Of a stretch of 64,000 nt of DNA, positions 21,024-32,250 are shown one piece after another. The position numbers and the translations under genes were made by a program. Source of the stretch: Cannabis sativa (lineage: Eukaryota; Streptophyta; Magnoliopsida; Rosales; Cannabaceae). Positions within the stretch are counted from its first letter, which is position 1. Every line of letters begins with the position of its first letter. The notes under the pieces were generated by a model. The model was not told where the DNA came from. It made no database searches and was given only the letters and a program-made list of their open reading frames with translations. Location: positions 51,656,406-51,720,405 of the forward strand of contig NC_083603.1 of NCBI RefSeq assembly GCF_029168945.1, read 5' to 3'.

Positions 21024-24000
21024 TTTGACAATACAGGATACTACAAAATAATAGAAATCAACAAATTAAAATTAATAATGGTTTAACACAAAATCAATTC
21101 AGAAATTATAAGCACATAGCAAGTAGGAATGATATGAGAAAATACTTAAAAATTCAATCCTAAATAATTTCCAAGGTTTTTCAACAAACTGATATCAGTG
21201 TCCCGTTTAGGCGAGAGTCAAAGCTACCATCCATTGAATAGAGTTGTCAGCTCATCTAAAATGTTAAACATTCTAGCAACCTTTTATTCGATCAAGATTG
21301 GAATCCAGCGTTGTCCCGTTTAAGCGAGAGTCAAGGCTATTCTATCTTATGAGCTTCTACCATTGTTTCGCAATTTGCAAGTCAAATATGGTCGTCACCA
21401 TTAGGGTGATCTATACCATATAAAACACTTACAAACTACTTATCATGCGAGATTAAACGGTGCGAAATTGCTAATGAACGTTCCTCCATTAGGGAGGATT
21501 ACTCACTAAAACAAACGCGGTGTAAAACCCACAATGGAGATCGAATATCTTAATAATAATAAAGCTCATTCTTTAAAATGTATTTTCTTTATTATTCAAA
21601 TAAATAAATTCTCATTAAATTCGAGATTTAGAATTGAAATTCAAAAATAAGAATTTAATATAATATTTATAAAATTATACTTAGATGGTGATTGAAATAA
21701 AATTAATTATTTCCATCTTAGTAATAATCTTAAATATAAATATTAAGGAAATTAATTTAAGTTGAATTAAATTAAATAATTAGCAACTTAAAAATTTCCT
21801 TTGAGAATATATTTATTGAGTTCGAAAATTTAAAGTATATAAAAAATACAATTTTCGAAAATAACAAAAATAGAAAAGAAATACTTCAAGCAAAAATATC
21901 ACCTATCTAGATTTTCTTTTGACTAATTAATTCAATTTCTAATAATATACATATATTAAATTCATTTATTTTAAATTAATCAATTAAATGAAAAAATCAT
22001 TGATTTGGTCCAAGAATTAATTAAAATAAATAATTAATTTACAACTCAATCTATTTTTCAAGATTAAAATTCGAAAAAAAATATTGCATAAATAAAATGC
22101 AATTTTCGAAATTGATTAAGAAAATAAAGAAAAAAATATATATTGAAAACTATTTAAATTTAAGTTGAAAAATTAAATTTCAACTTAAAATAATTTTCTA
22201 TTTAATTAAGTGTCATGAAAAAAACAATAAATATTTAAGTATCATGATGAAAATCAACTTAGATATTTAGATTTTTCAAGTTAATTCAATGTATTAAATT
22301 CAAGAAATAATAATTAAGTGTAGAGAAGGCTTAATTATTAATTTCTAGTTTAATACTAGGAAAAATATACTTAATAAAATTGTACCAAAATTAATTATTT
22401 AAATAATTAATTTCACAAAGTATAATATTTTCCTATTTAAATATTAGAAATAATAAGTAGTCTAGAAATTACTATCTAGAAAATATCTTATTTGACTAAG
22501 TATCTTTTCAAAAAAAAAAAATTGAAAAATATCTAATTTAAGTTATATAGAAAAAAAATCTTAAACTTAAATAATTTCAAATTTAGATTTAATTAAATAT
22601 CAAAAATTAAGTTATAACCACTTAATTTGAAGATATCTTTTAAGTTAATATTCGAAAAGATATTAACCTAAAAAATATCTAAAATATTCCATCTTAAGTT
22701 AATATTCGAAAAGATATTAACTTAAAAAATATCTTAAGAATCTTTAATAACTAATGCCTAGGATTCCTCAACTTGATTTAAAATTTAAATCAAATATTCA
22801 AATTTAAGTTAGATAAGAAAAATCAGTTGTTACAACTAATTTATAACTTAAATAGGAATATTTAATTAAATAAGCTCCAGAAAGAATCTAGTTAGTTAAA
22901 ATTCTATATTTAATTAAATACAAGAAAAATACAAATAGTTTGTCTAGAAATAATATCTAAACTAAAAGTGTTTTTCTTAAAATTAACTTTAAAATATTAA
23001 AATGAAAAAAAAAATTCATATATTTTAAAAGTTAATTATGTTGCTAATTCAATTTTATTAGGTCAAACTAATATAATTAACCTAGTACAGTTATTCAAAT
23101 CAGGCAAATGGGCCTTCACAATTGGGGTAGTTCATGTGAGGGAGTGCTGGGTTCAGTATGTCGTACTCACTTCTATGGCTCCCAACTCTCACACAAGGCC
23201 CAAAAGAGAGGAATTTGACCTTAAAATGAAAAACTGTTATTAATTGAATAAGTCCAATAACTAAATGGACCTAAATAAAATCTATCATGGTGTGACATTT
23301 TATTTAGCAACAACCTATATGCATCTATATTAAAACAAAATAAACATATAGGCTCACACAGGCACACTTTAGATGGATCCTATCATGTTGCTAGGTCATA
23401 CACAGATGAAAGAAGATTGTAAAATTTACCTGTTACAAATTATTAACTTGACCAAGGGATCCATCAGATCATTAGATCTGGCAAAAAGTAACCATGGCTA
23501 TTTGCAATCAAGTAATAATAGGTTTTGAAAACTTACATACAAGCTAAAACCACATACTCCTGCAACAAGGTTAGCTGGATAGTTGGAGGTAGGATTTATT
23601 TAATTTTAAATAAATAAATTTCGAAATTAATAATTAAATAAAAAAATATTTAATTAAAAAAAATAAATAATTTAATTTTCGAAAAAAAATAAATATTTAT
23701 TTTCGAAATTAAAAAAATTATTAACTTAAATTTCGAAATTATTTTAAAAAAAATATTTAAAATTAAACCTACAATTTTGAAAAATTAGGTTTCAACCAAC
23801 CTAAATATCATTTCAAAATTTGCTAACTACTTTTAAAATTTAAATGTTATTTTATAAATAAAAATTAGAAAAGATAAATGAAATATCTTTTTCAGATTTT
23901 AAATTTAATTTAATAAATAAAATAACAAAATTTAAAAGTTAACAAAATATCTTACATCTATTTAAAATTACATGATTATAGTTATCTTATTTTAAATTTA

Positions 24001-24618
24001 AATAAGGTCAAATTATTTAAAAAAAAATTAATTTAAAAATAGTTAAAATCTGACCTTAAATTTAAAAATGAGATAAGATATAATCAAATTTAAAAATAAG
24101 ATAGATAATTAAGCAATAAGATAGATATTTACTATTTTAAAATTCAAATTACACTAATATCTTGAATTAAATTTAAAAAATATTAAATTAATTCATAATG
24201 ATAATTAGAATTGAATTAGGAATAGTTAATATATAAATACAAAACTACACAAAAAATCGGAAGTTAATTTCATGAAAAAGCATGAAAATACGAAGAAAAA
24301 CGAAAAAATTGTGAGTTGTACGGACAGTTTTCGCGATCGCAGGAAAATTTCAGCACAACTCCGTTTTTTTTTTTCGAATCTTCAAAAAATCATAACTAAT
24401 TCAAATTAAATCGAAATTGAGTTATGTAAAAAGGTAACTTGCTTAATTTTTTCCATACTATCCAATAAAAATAATTCCAGAAACAGAATCGCAATTATTT
24501 TTCACGAAAATTTATAAACATCAATCAATCATCAAATAACACTCAATACAACATGATACCATCCAAAAACAAACAAGCAATCGTTTTAAAGTCCAAATTT
24601 CTTGCAAGTAAATCAATT
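21024..24618. other. Long AT-rich leader of the TR-GAG element
   Basis: About 3.6 kb lies between the primer-binding site and gag, with no ORF. It holds many TTCGAA cores (about eleven between 21815 and 24380) and a 53-bp direct repeat (22640 and 22693, with TTAATATTCGAAAAGATATT). A less AT-rich island is at 23085-23225. Two copies of a TGTCCCGTTTA-GCGAGAGTCAA string are at about 21199 and 21313. Confidence 0.7.
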
Positions 24619-24638
24619 ACCATGGCTCTGAGGCCAAT
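24619..24638 (-). promoter_or_regulatory. Primer-binding site of the TR-GAG element
   Basis: Immediately inside the 5' LTR the minus strand reads ATTGGCCTCAGAGCCATGGT. The TCAGAGCCATGGT part equals the usual plant copia site complementary to initiator tRNA-Met (TGGTATCAGAGC). The proximal bases differ from that consensus. Confidence 0.7.
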
Positions 24639-26532
24639 TGTTGGAATATTTATTTTACCAGGATCTTAGATCTACTCACAAGTATGTTGTTTAAACACCC
24701 TAAATATGAACTTTCTAAAACGATAAATTAAACACATATAAAGTTAAGAAAAACTTACATTGATGCAGCGGAATTAATGTCTCCTTCCACTCAGATATCT
24801 AACCCTTGTATCCTTTCTGTAGCAGAGTATAATCAAGATCTGAGCCCGAATGTCCTTCTTCTTCAAGTTTGATCATTCACAGTCTTCCAATCTATGATTG
24901 AGTTACTGCTTGCTGTGTGTGGGCACTTACTCTTTTACTAGGGTCGAAATTGATGAAGGGAAAAGAAGAGAGAGGGTTTTGGCCAGGTATAGAAAGTGGG
25001 GAAGGCTCAGTTTTTCTGAAGAGATAAATTTCTGTCAGAAGATGATATCAAAACTTATGATTTGACTGAGCCATCACTTTCTATTTATAGGCAACTACTA
25101 GGTTTAGGTTAAGAATTATTTGGCATTAAAATAATGAAAATATTAATTTGAAAAACCCTTAATAAGTGGCAGGCCATGGTGTTATAGTGGGCCTCACTTG
25201 ATTTTGCAGTTTTATCAAATTTTATCTCTATTTTCTCAAAAACGCCAATTTTCCAATTCTAACCTTTTAAATGCCAAAACTAATTATTTAATAACTAAAA
25301 TAGATTATTAAATAATATTGTCATTTAATTTAATTATTAATTAGACATATAAAGTCCATTAATAAATAAATAAACCTAGAAACTCTTTTCTTTACAATTT
25401 CACCCATGCTTAGTGAAAATTCATAAAATTAGACATAGTCTAACTTTAGAATTATAATTGATCAATCATGAATCAATTAATGAGTCTTACAAGCAGAATA
25501 TTCTCAACTAGAATGGGGACCATGGATCTATATGCTGAGCTTCCAATAAGTGAACCAAATTTACCAAGTAAATTCCTACTTATTAATTCTTCGTTGAATC
25601 CACTCTTAGAACTTAGAATTGCACTCTCAGACTTATATAGAGCATATTGTATGTTCCACGATATCAATATGCTATCTCATTTAACCATTGTTATAATCTT
25701 ATTGTGATTTAAAGATCCTCTATATAGATGATCTACATCGAGATGAGATTTCTTTACCGTTCTCACCCCTCAATGTATTTTGCCCCTTAAAACACTTAGC
25801 TACCTGTAAATGGTGTTTAGTGATTTAGTCAGTTAAACAAGAGCTCATCCATTTACTTCTATTTTCTAAGCTCGAAGGGAATCATCACTTGACTTCTATA
25901 CACCAGTAGAAGTTATAGATTCCATATTTATGTTCAGCACTCCCACTCAATCATACTATCATGTTCCCAAAATATACGTATCACCCTGACCCAAAAGTAG
26001 GCTTAACTAATAAATCTAAGAACATGAATAGCACTCCTGAGTTGAGCCTAAGCATATCAGGATTTAGATTATTTTAATCTTAAGATCAACTACTGATATT
26101 GACTTGGAAATATATGTATAACGGTAAGTTTGTAATATCTTAACTTAGTTGCAATATCGGTCCAGTCCAATGTATACTCCATACATTCGAAACTAGTATA
26201 CTTTACTAATGTCCTGGAAAGAACATAACACTTACTCCAAGTGTAAGTACCCATCATCGCTGATTATCACATTAGTGTAAATCCAATAACACTGATGAAA
26301 CAGGGACCAAGTCTTTTGATTCATATGATCACAATCACATTCCACTGTGTTGACGATACTGTAATTGTGAATAAACATATGATCTGGATTTAACTGATTT
26401 TGTGTGTAAATGTAATAAACATATTTAAACCATTAGCATGTAAATTTCATGCAAACATCAATCACTTCAAATTTCTTATATTGATAACTAATCAGATTGT
26501 AAAGAGTTTTATTTAGGGCATAAAATCCAACA
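24639..26532 (-). repeat. 5' LTR of the TR-GAG copia element (1894 bp)
   Basis: This is an uninterrupted copy of the split left LTR, running TGTTGG to CCAACA. A TATAAATA box is on the minus strand at 25082-25089, followed in transcription order by the TCT/CT-rich leader side of the LTR. The GGCCC target copy follows directly at 26533. Confidence 0.92.
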
Positions 26533-26792
26533 GGCCCGATGCTACCCATTTTTTTTATATATTTTTGTACATTAAAAAGTTAGCATCAGGTGACCATCAG
26601 ACCACCATCAGACCACCATCTGACCATATCTGCTACCAATTTTTTTTTTTATGTTTTATGTACATAAAAAAAGTAGCATCAGGTGACCATCGGACCACCA
26701 TCGGACTACCATCGGACCCCATCGGACCATATCATCGGACTACCATCGGACCTTTGTCTTCAACCTTTACTCATTTTAACAACAGGAAGGCA
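26533..26792. repeat. CATCGGACC-type minisatellite, right half of the array split by the TR-GAG element
   Basis: Two long units are clear. Each has a T-run, a GTACATnAAAAA stretch, then TAGCATCAGGTGACCATC followed by CAGACC/CGGACC cores (about 26545 and 26637). The left half lies at about 4246-4314. The array stops at the truncated end of the plus-strand copia element. Confidence 0.7.
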
Positions 26793-28646
26793 TCGGACCA
26801 CCATCGGTTGAACCTTTCAAGCCGCAAAGCAAAGTAGTATTGGGTGAAATACTTTCAGATATAACTCCTTCTAATGTTCCATCATCTTCTACTCAAGTAG
26901 AGGATAATCCCACTTCCTCGGTTGAACCTTTGCAAGTTGATATAACCGAGAAATCTACCACTGATGTTCCTGTTCAGAAGATCACCGCTCCCCGTTGTAG
27001 TGGGAGGGTTTTTAATAAACCATCTTGTTATGGCTTGGATGGTGAAATCAATATGGTCATTAATGACGGTATTGATGACGACCCATTAACCTACAAACAG
27101 GCAATGGCAAGTCCCGAAGAGAAACAATGGTCAGTCGGCATAGATTCCGAAATGGATTCCATGAAAAAGAACAAAGTCTGGGAATATGTAGACGCACCCA
27201 ATGACTATCGTCCAATTGGATGTAAGTGGGTCTACAAGAAGAAAAAAGGCAATGGAGGCGAAGTCGAAACTTTTAAAGCTAGACTGGTCGCCAAGGGTTA
27301 TACCCAAAGAGAAGGCGTGGACTATGAGGAAACTTTTAGTCCGGTCGCCATGCTCAAATCCATCCGAATTCTTCTCTCCATAGCAGCCGCTTTCGATTAT
27401 GAAATCTGGCAAATGGATGTCAAGACAGCCTTCCTTAACGGAATTCTTGAAGAAACCATCTATATGGAGCAACCAGAAGGCTATGTTCTTCCAGGGCAGG
27501 AAAAGAAAGTTCGCAAACTCAATAGGTCCATTTATGTACTTAAGCAAGCTTCTCGCTCCTGAAACAAAAGGTTTGACAAAATCATTAAAACCTACGGCTT
27601 TCTTCAGAATGAAGATGAACCTTGTGTTTACCAACTCAAGGAAAACCAAGTGGTAGTCTTCCTGGTCCTTTATGTTGATGACATTTTGATTATTGGCAAC
27701 AATATCAAGAAAATGACTGACATCAAGGAGTGGCTTGACACTCAATTCGAAATGAAGGATTTGGGTGAAGCTGCATATGTTCTCGAGATTCAGATTATCA
27801 GAAACTGGAAGAACAGATCCCTTGCTCTCTCTAACAACTTACATAAATAAAGTTTTAGAGAGATTCTCAATGACAAACACCAAAGGGGCAACTATGCCTT
27901 CTAGATTTGGTTTCTGTCTATCTAAGGAACAGTGTCCCACTGATCCTAAAGAGATAGAGGACATGAGAAGGGTTCCTTATGCTTCAGCAGTTGGAAGTCT
28001 AATCTATGCAATGTTATGCACTAGACCTGACATCTGTTATGCAGTAGGAATTGTGAGCAGGTATCAGACAAATCCAGGACAGGAACATTGGAATGTTGTT
28101 AAGCATATCCTGAAGTACTTGAAAAGTACGAGGCAATTCGTGTTAGTCTACAAGGGTGGTGCTTTGAATCTCGTAGGCTATACCACTTCAGGTTTTCAAG
28201 CATGTCTTGATGACAGGAAATCTACATTTGGGATGGTGTTTACTCTTGGGGGTGGAGCAGTGATTTGGAGAAGTGTTAAACAAACCCCAATTTCAGACTC
28301 TACTATGGAGGCAGAATACATAGCTGCAGCTGAGGCTGCTAAAGAACTTGTTTGGCTTAGATAGTTCTTCACAGGACTCGGTGTTGTTCTTGGAATGGAA
28401 AAACCACTGGTTTTACTTTGTGATAACACTGGAGCCATAGCCAACAGTAAAGAGCCTCGTAGCCACAAGAGAAGCAAACACATAGAAAGGAAATATCACA
28501 TCATCATTGAGTATGTGGCAAGAGGAGATGTACTGGTGGAGAAAGTGGACACTGAGGAAAACCTAGTTGATCGATTCACCAAAGTTTTGGTAGGAACTGC
28601 ATTTGAAAAGCACCGACTGAATTTAAGATTAGCTGAAATGTACTGA
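26793..28646 (+). pseudogene. 5'-truncated copia pol: end of integrase linker, RT and RNase H
   Basis: The frame enters at about 26793 (EPFKPQSKVVLGEI), the linker before copia RT. RT is clear: EMDSMKKNKVWEYVDAP, PIGCKWVYKKK, FKARLVAKGYTQREGVDYEETFSPVA, IWQMDVKTAFLNG, and LYVDDILIIG at about 27668. RNase H follows (STMEAEYIAAAEAAKELVWLR, about 28299-28361) and the normal end is LRLAEMY. Lesions are a TGA at 27560-27562, a frameshift near 27830-27850 and a TAG at 28362-28364. Gag, protease and integrase are missing because the 5' part is deleted. It is on the opposite strand to the TR-GAG element but of the same LTR family. Confidence 0.87.
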
Positions 28647-28675
28647 TTGTTTTTATATTAGTGCAAGTGGGAGTT

Positions 28676-29231
28676 TGTTGGGCTTTGTGCCCTAAATAAA
28701 ACTCTATTTCAATGTAATCTTTATCATTCAATTATCAATAAAGAGACATAAGTATTTTCATCACTTATTTAGTGTGTCATTTGGTTCATGTTATTATTTA
28801 TATGTTTATTTGATTTATAAATTCATCCAAACCCTTATCACATTTATATTCTTGTTTATTGTGTCGTCAGCACAGTGGAAAGTAATCAAGATTGTGTGAT
28901 TAAATATATATTCCTAGATTTATCAGTACACAAGGTTTAACTGATATGATAATCTACAACATAGTTTACTTGCACCTTGGATAAGTGCTATATCCATTCC
29001 AGGGCATTAGTTAAAGTAAAGCTTGGGTTGGATGTATGGAGTATGCATCAGAAGGGACCGATATTGAACTTGAATTAGACATGATAATCCTACCGTAACA
29101 TCTATTCAACTTAATATTACCTAGTTGATCCTATATCAAATGATCTTAATCCTGACATGGTTAGGTTCGATCTCAAGAGTATTACTCATGTTCTTTGATT
29201 TGTTAGTTAAGCCTACTTTTTGGTCAGGGTG
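28676..29231 (+). repeat. Copia 3' LTR, first segment
   Basis: It starts TGTTGGG directly after the polypurine tract. It is interrupted at 29231 by the Athila-like element and continues at 40553. Confidence 0.85.
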
Positions 29232-30466
29232 TGTTAGGTTATAATTAACCTATGTTTTGGGTCTTTAAAATTAGCATTATCTCGTCTATTGGTGTCTTTT
29301 GGAGCAGTTTTACGCTTGATTTTCATTATTTCAGGTTCCCGGGGTGTTAAAGTTCGAATTCAGTCAAATGGCGAAAAACTGGGACAAACTTGGAAAAAAT
29401 TGGAAAATTCGGCTCCAGGGGCATCAGTAGTCGCGACCTCCAGAGAGCCAGGTCGCGACCCTTTTTCCTGGTCGCGACCCTGGTCGCGACTTCGAGAATT
29501 TGGCAGAAACTCGGTTTTTCGAGTTTTGCCTGTAGTCGCCACCAGCTTAATTGCTAGTCGCGACTAGGTACGGAAATCGCAGATTTGACCTAATTTTGAT
29601 TTTTCTCTCAATTGGAGGCACACCACTCATCCCTATATAAGGAATACGACATTGAAGGTCAGAATTAAGCAAAAACAGACCTAATAGTGGAGGCAAGTGG
29701 AGAGGAAGCTATCTTGAAGACCCGGAGCGATACCACCTTCTAGTTTCTTTCTTTTACCTTTTTTAATTCTTCTTTATGTTTGTTTTTATTTCTGAATTAA
29801 TCATGGATGTTTTTAGAGTGATTATGAACTAATTTCCCAATAAGGGAGGATGATGATTGTTGTTTAAGTTTATGCCTAGTTAATAAATAATTGCCATTCC
29901 TTCATCTTATGTGTGAATACTATCTTTATTTGTGTTTAATTCCATGTGCAAGCTTGATCACCTTTTACATGTTTAATGATCTCAATTCGAAATCTGAAAA
30001 GTGAGAATTGAGAATGCTAAAATTTGGATAGTCTAGGTTCTGATGTAAAACGAAAGTATTTACATAGCCTCAGTGACTAATAGATTATTGCTTAATGCTG
30101 ATTTTATGTTGATTTAATTAAGAAGTTAATTAGAGAACATAAGATTTAGAACCTAAAAGATCTGAAAAGAGTTAGGTTAATTTATAATCTGTCATTCACA
30201 TTGAGATAAGGATAGCAATTAGGTATTAACATAGGTAGCTTATCAACAGGATTCACCTCCCTAATCTCTCATCTTGATTAATCGTCGTCTATTTTCTCTT
30301 TAATTTTCTGAGTTATTTACTTTTAAATTGCAAACTTATTATTTTACCGAATAGAATCATAAGTATAGTTTAGTAGTACTTAATCCAATTCCCTGTGGTT
30401 CGACCTCACTTGCGTGAGATACTACTTGATACGTACACTTGCGTAGTAAACATAATTTTCGTAACA
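29232..30466 (+). repeat. 5' LTR of the Athila-like element (1235 bp)
   Basis: It runs TGTTAGG to CGTAACA. It carries five exact GTCGCGAC palindromes plus one changed copy between 29430 and 29564, a TATATAAGG promoter box at 29634, and an AT-rich downstream half. Confidence 0.93.
29634..29642 (+). promoter_or_regulatory. TATA box of the Athila-like LTR
   Basis: TATATAAGG lies in the first third of the LTR; the same site is at 39714 in the 3' LTR. It is the likely start of the genomic transcript. Confidence 0.65.
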
Positions 30467-30472
30467 AGTTTT

Positions 30473-30490
30473 TGGCGCCGTTGCCGGGGA
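30473..30490 (+). promoter_or_regulatory. Primer-binding site (tRNA-Asp type)
   Basis: TGGCGCCGTTGCCGGGGA starts six bases inside the 5' LTR end. It is the standard Athila-lineage site complementary to the 3' end of tRNA-Asp. Confidence 0.88.
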
Positions 30491-30614
30491 ATTGTTTAAA
30501 GATTAATATTACACAAAATTATACTAACTTCTACTTTGGTATATTTTCTCTTGCTGATTTTTCTAACCTTTTTCTTGCAATATTTTCGTTATCTATTTCA
30601 GGCATCGTAAGTGT

Positions 30615-32237
30615 ATGCGCCGTCAAGGACAAGCTGTGATATTACCAGTTGATCCCGAAATCGAGAAAACTTGTAGGAGAAACCGAAAGAACAAGAGGCA
30701 AGAGGGAGTTTCAGCAACTGCTGAAACTTCAGAAATCATGGCTACCAATGCTGCAAACAATGGAGGCAATAACGGCAATAATGGTGGCGCAGTAGAAGAT
30801 CAAGCTAATGGCCGTAGCTTGAGAGATTACATTCTCCCTACTCTGACGGGAGTGCAGTCGTGTATCAGGCCACCGGCAGTGGATGCAAATAACTTTGAGA
30901 TCAAACCTGCCATACTTCAAATGGTGCAGTCTTCAGTTCAGTTTGGTGGCCTCCCTTCTGAAGATCCTAACCTGCATCTCTCTAACTTCATGGAATTTTG
31001 TGAAACTTTTAAAGTTAATGGAGTTAGTGATGATGCTATTCGACTGAGACTGTTCCCATTCTCTCTTAGAGAACGAGCCAAGAGTTGGCTAAACTCCTTG
31101 CCACCCAACTCTATCGCCACCTGGAATGATCTGGCAACGAAATTCTTGTCAAAGTTCTTTCCTCCAGCCAAGTCTGCAAAGCTGAGAGGAGAAATCAATA
31201 ACTTCTGCCAACAAGATAATGAATCTCTCCATGAGGCTTGGGAGAGGTTTAAAGATCTGATTAGAAAGTGCCCTCATCATGGTATAGAGAAGTGGATGCT
31301 GGTCCACAACTTTTACAATGGGTTGGTAGGAAATACTAGAACTTTAACTGATGCAGCAGCTGGAGGAGCCTTTATGAGGAAGAGTGCTAATGAGGCTTAT
31401 GATCTATTGGAGGAGATGGCTCTAAACAATCAGCAGTGGCCAACTGAAAGGAGTCAATCAAAGAAGGTAGCTGGTGTGTTAGAGGTTGATGCCATCACAA
31501 AGTTGACAGCACAGGTTGAGGCATTGACAAAGCTAATTGTAGGGCAAGCTAAACAAGCCCAAGTTGTTTGTGAGCTATGTGGAGGAAGTCATCATTTTTC
31601 AGAGTGTCAAGCTGATGTGGATGATTTGCCAATGGATGAAGCTAAAGCCATTGGAAATTATTCACAGAACAACAACAATAACTATGGGTTCAACCAGGGT
31701 AATAACCGAAGAAACAGTGGGTTCTATCAGCAACAAAATCAGAACCAGAATCAGAATCAACAGTTTAATCAGCAACAAACCTCTGGTGGAAATTCTAGTT
31801 TGCAGACAGATTTACTGCTTCAATTCATGACTGAAACTAGATCTTCAATCAAAGACCTGCAGACACAGATGGGCCAACTAGCAACTCAAGTAGCAACCCG
31901 TCCTCAAGGGAATTTGCCTAGCACAACTGAAGTAAACCCCAAGGAAAACTGCAAGGCAATTACCCTGAGAAGCGGTAAAAATTATGATGGTCCTGAAATG
32001 CCACAACTAGTGAATGGAGAAAAGGAGATTGAAGAGCAACAAATGTCAACCCCAACACCCACTTCAACGAAGGCTACTGAAAGTCGAACACAACCACAGC
32101 AGTCTCCACCAACTAATAGTGATCACCATGTAAAAATACCATACCCTCAAAGGCTTAGAAAGTCAAGCTTAGACAAGCAGTTCACCAAATTCCTGGAAGT
32201 TTTCAAAAGACTTCACATTAACATTCCCTTTCTTTGA
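30615..32237 (+). CDS. Athila-like gag, truncated at its junction with protease
   Basis: 540 codons. The [13 protein letters not shown] block near the N-terminus is typical of Athila gag starts, which supports the upstream ATG at 30615. The capsid domain (about residues 90-270) includes [40 protein letters not shown] and [21 protein letters not shown], split here only for reading. A knuckle-like [13 protein letters not shown] (about residues 319-331) has one residue fewer than CX2CX4HX4C. An N/Q-rich stretch follows, then the conserved end ([14 protein letters not shown]). A frameshift just before 32235 ends the frame, which would otherwise continue into protease. Gag forms the particle. The coding part before the break is intact. 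Confidence 0.86.
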   Translation: MRRQGQAVILPVDPEIEKTCRRNRKNKRQEGVSATAETSEIMATNAANNGGNNGNNGGAVEDQANGRSLRDYILPTLTGVQSCIRPPAVDANNFEIKPAILQMVQSSVQFGGLPSEDPNLHLSNFMEFCETFKVNGVSDDAIRLRLFPFSLRERAKSWLNSLPPNSIATWNDLATKFLSKFFPPAKSAKLRGEINNFCQQDNESLHEAWERFKDLIRKCPHHGIEKWMLVHNFYNGLVGNTRTLTDAAAGGAFMRKSANEAYDLLEEMALNNQQWPTERSQSKKVAGVLEVDAITKLTAQVEALTKLIVGQAKQAQVVCELCGGSHHFSECQADVDDLPMDEAKAIGNYSQNNNNNYGFNQGNNRRNSGFYQQQNQNQNQNQQFNQQQTSGGNSSLQTDLLLQFMTETRSSIKDLQTQMGQLATQVATRPQGNLPSTTEVNPKENCKAITLRSGKNYDGPEMPQLVNGEKEIEEQQMSTPTPTSTKATESRTQPQQSPPTNSDHHVKIPYPQRLRKSSLDKQFTKFLEVFKRLHINIPFL

Positions 32238-32250
32238 AGCTTTAGAGCAG

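Larger units (their letters stand above)
4315..26532 (-). mobile_element. Ty1/copia gag-only LTR element (TR-GAG type), split by a nested gypsy element
   Basis: It is bounded by TGTTGG...CCAACA and a 5-bp TSD, GGCCC (4310-4314 and 26533-26537). Removing the nested element leaves about 10.1 kb. LTRs are about 1.9 kb. On the minus strand the order is 5' LTR (26532-24639), primer-binding site, a 3.6-kb AT-rich leader, gag (21023-20157), non-coding sequence, polypurine tract and 3' LTR. I recognise no protease, integrase or RNase H. This layout matches terminal-repeat retrotransposons carrying only GAG, which are thought to move using enzymes from autonomous partners. I count about 32 substitutions between the LTRs (near 98.3% identity), so the insertion is fairly recent. 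Confidence 0.88.

Noticed and set aside
27131..27745. 204-codon minus-strand ORF over the copia RT
   Set aside because: It is complementary to a clearly recognisable RT on the plus strand; no independent features.
29430..29564. GTCGCGAC clusters considered as a CRISPR-like or satellite array
   Set aside because: Spacing is irregular and short, flanks are not unique spacers of fixed length, and the setting is a plant LTR; a regulatory palindrome cluster fits better.
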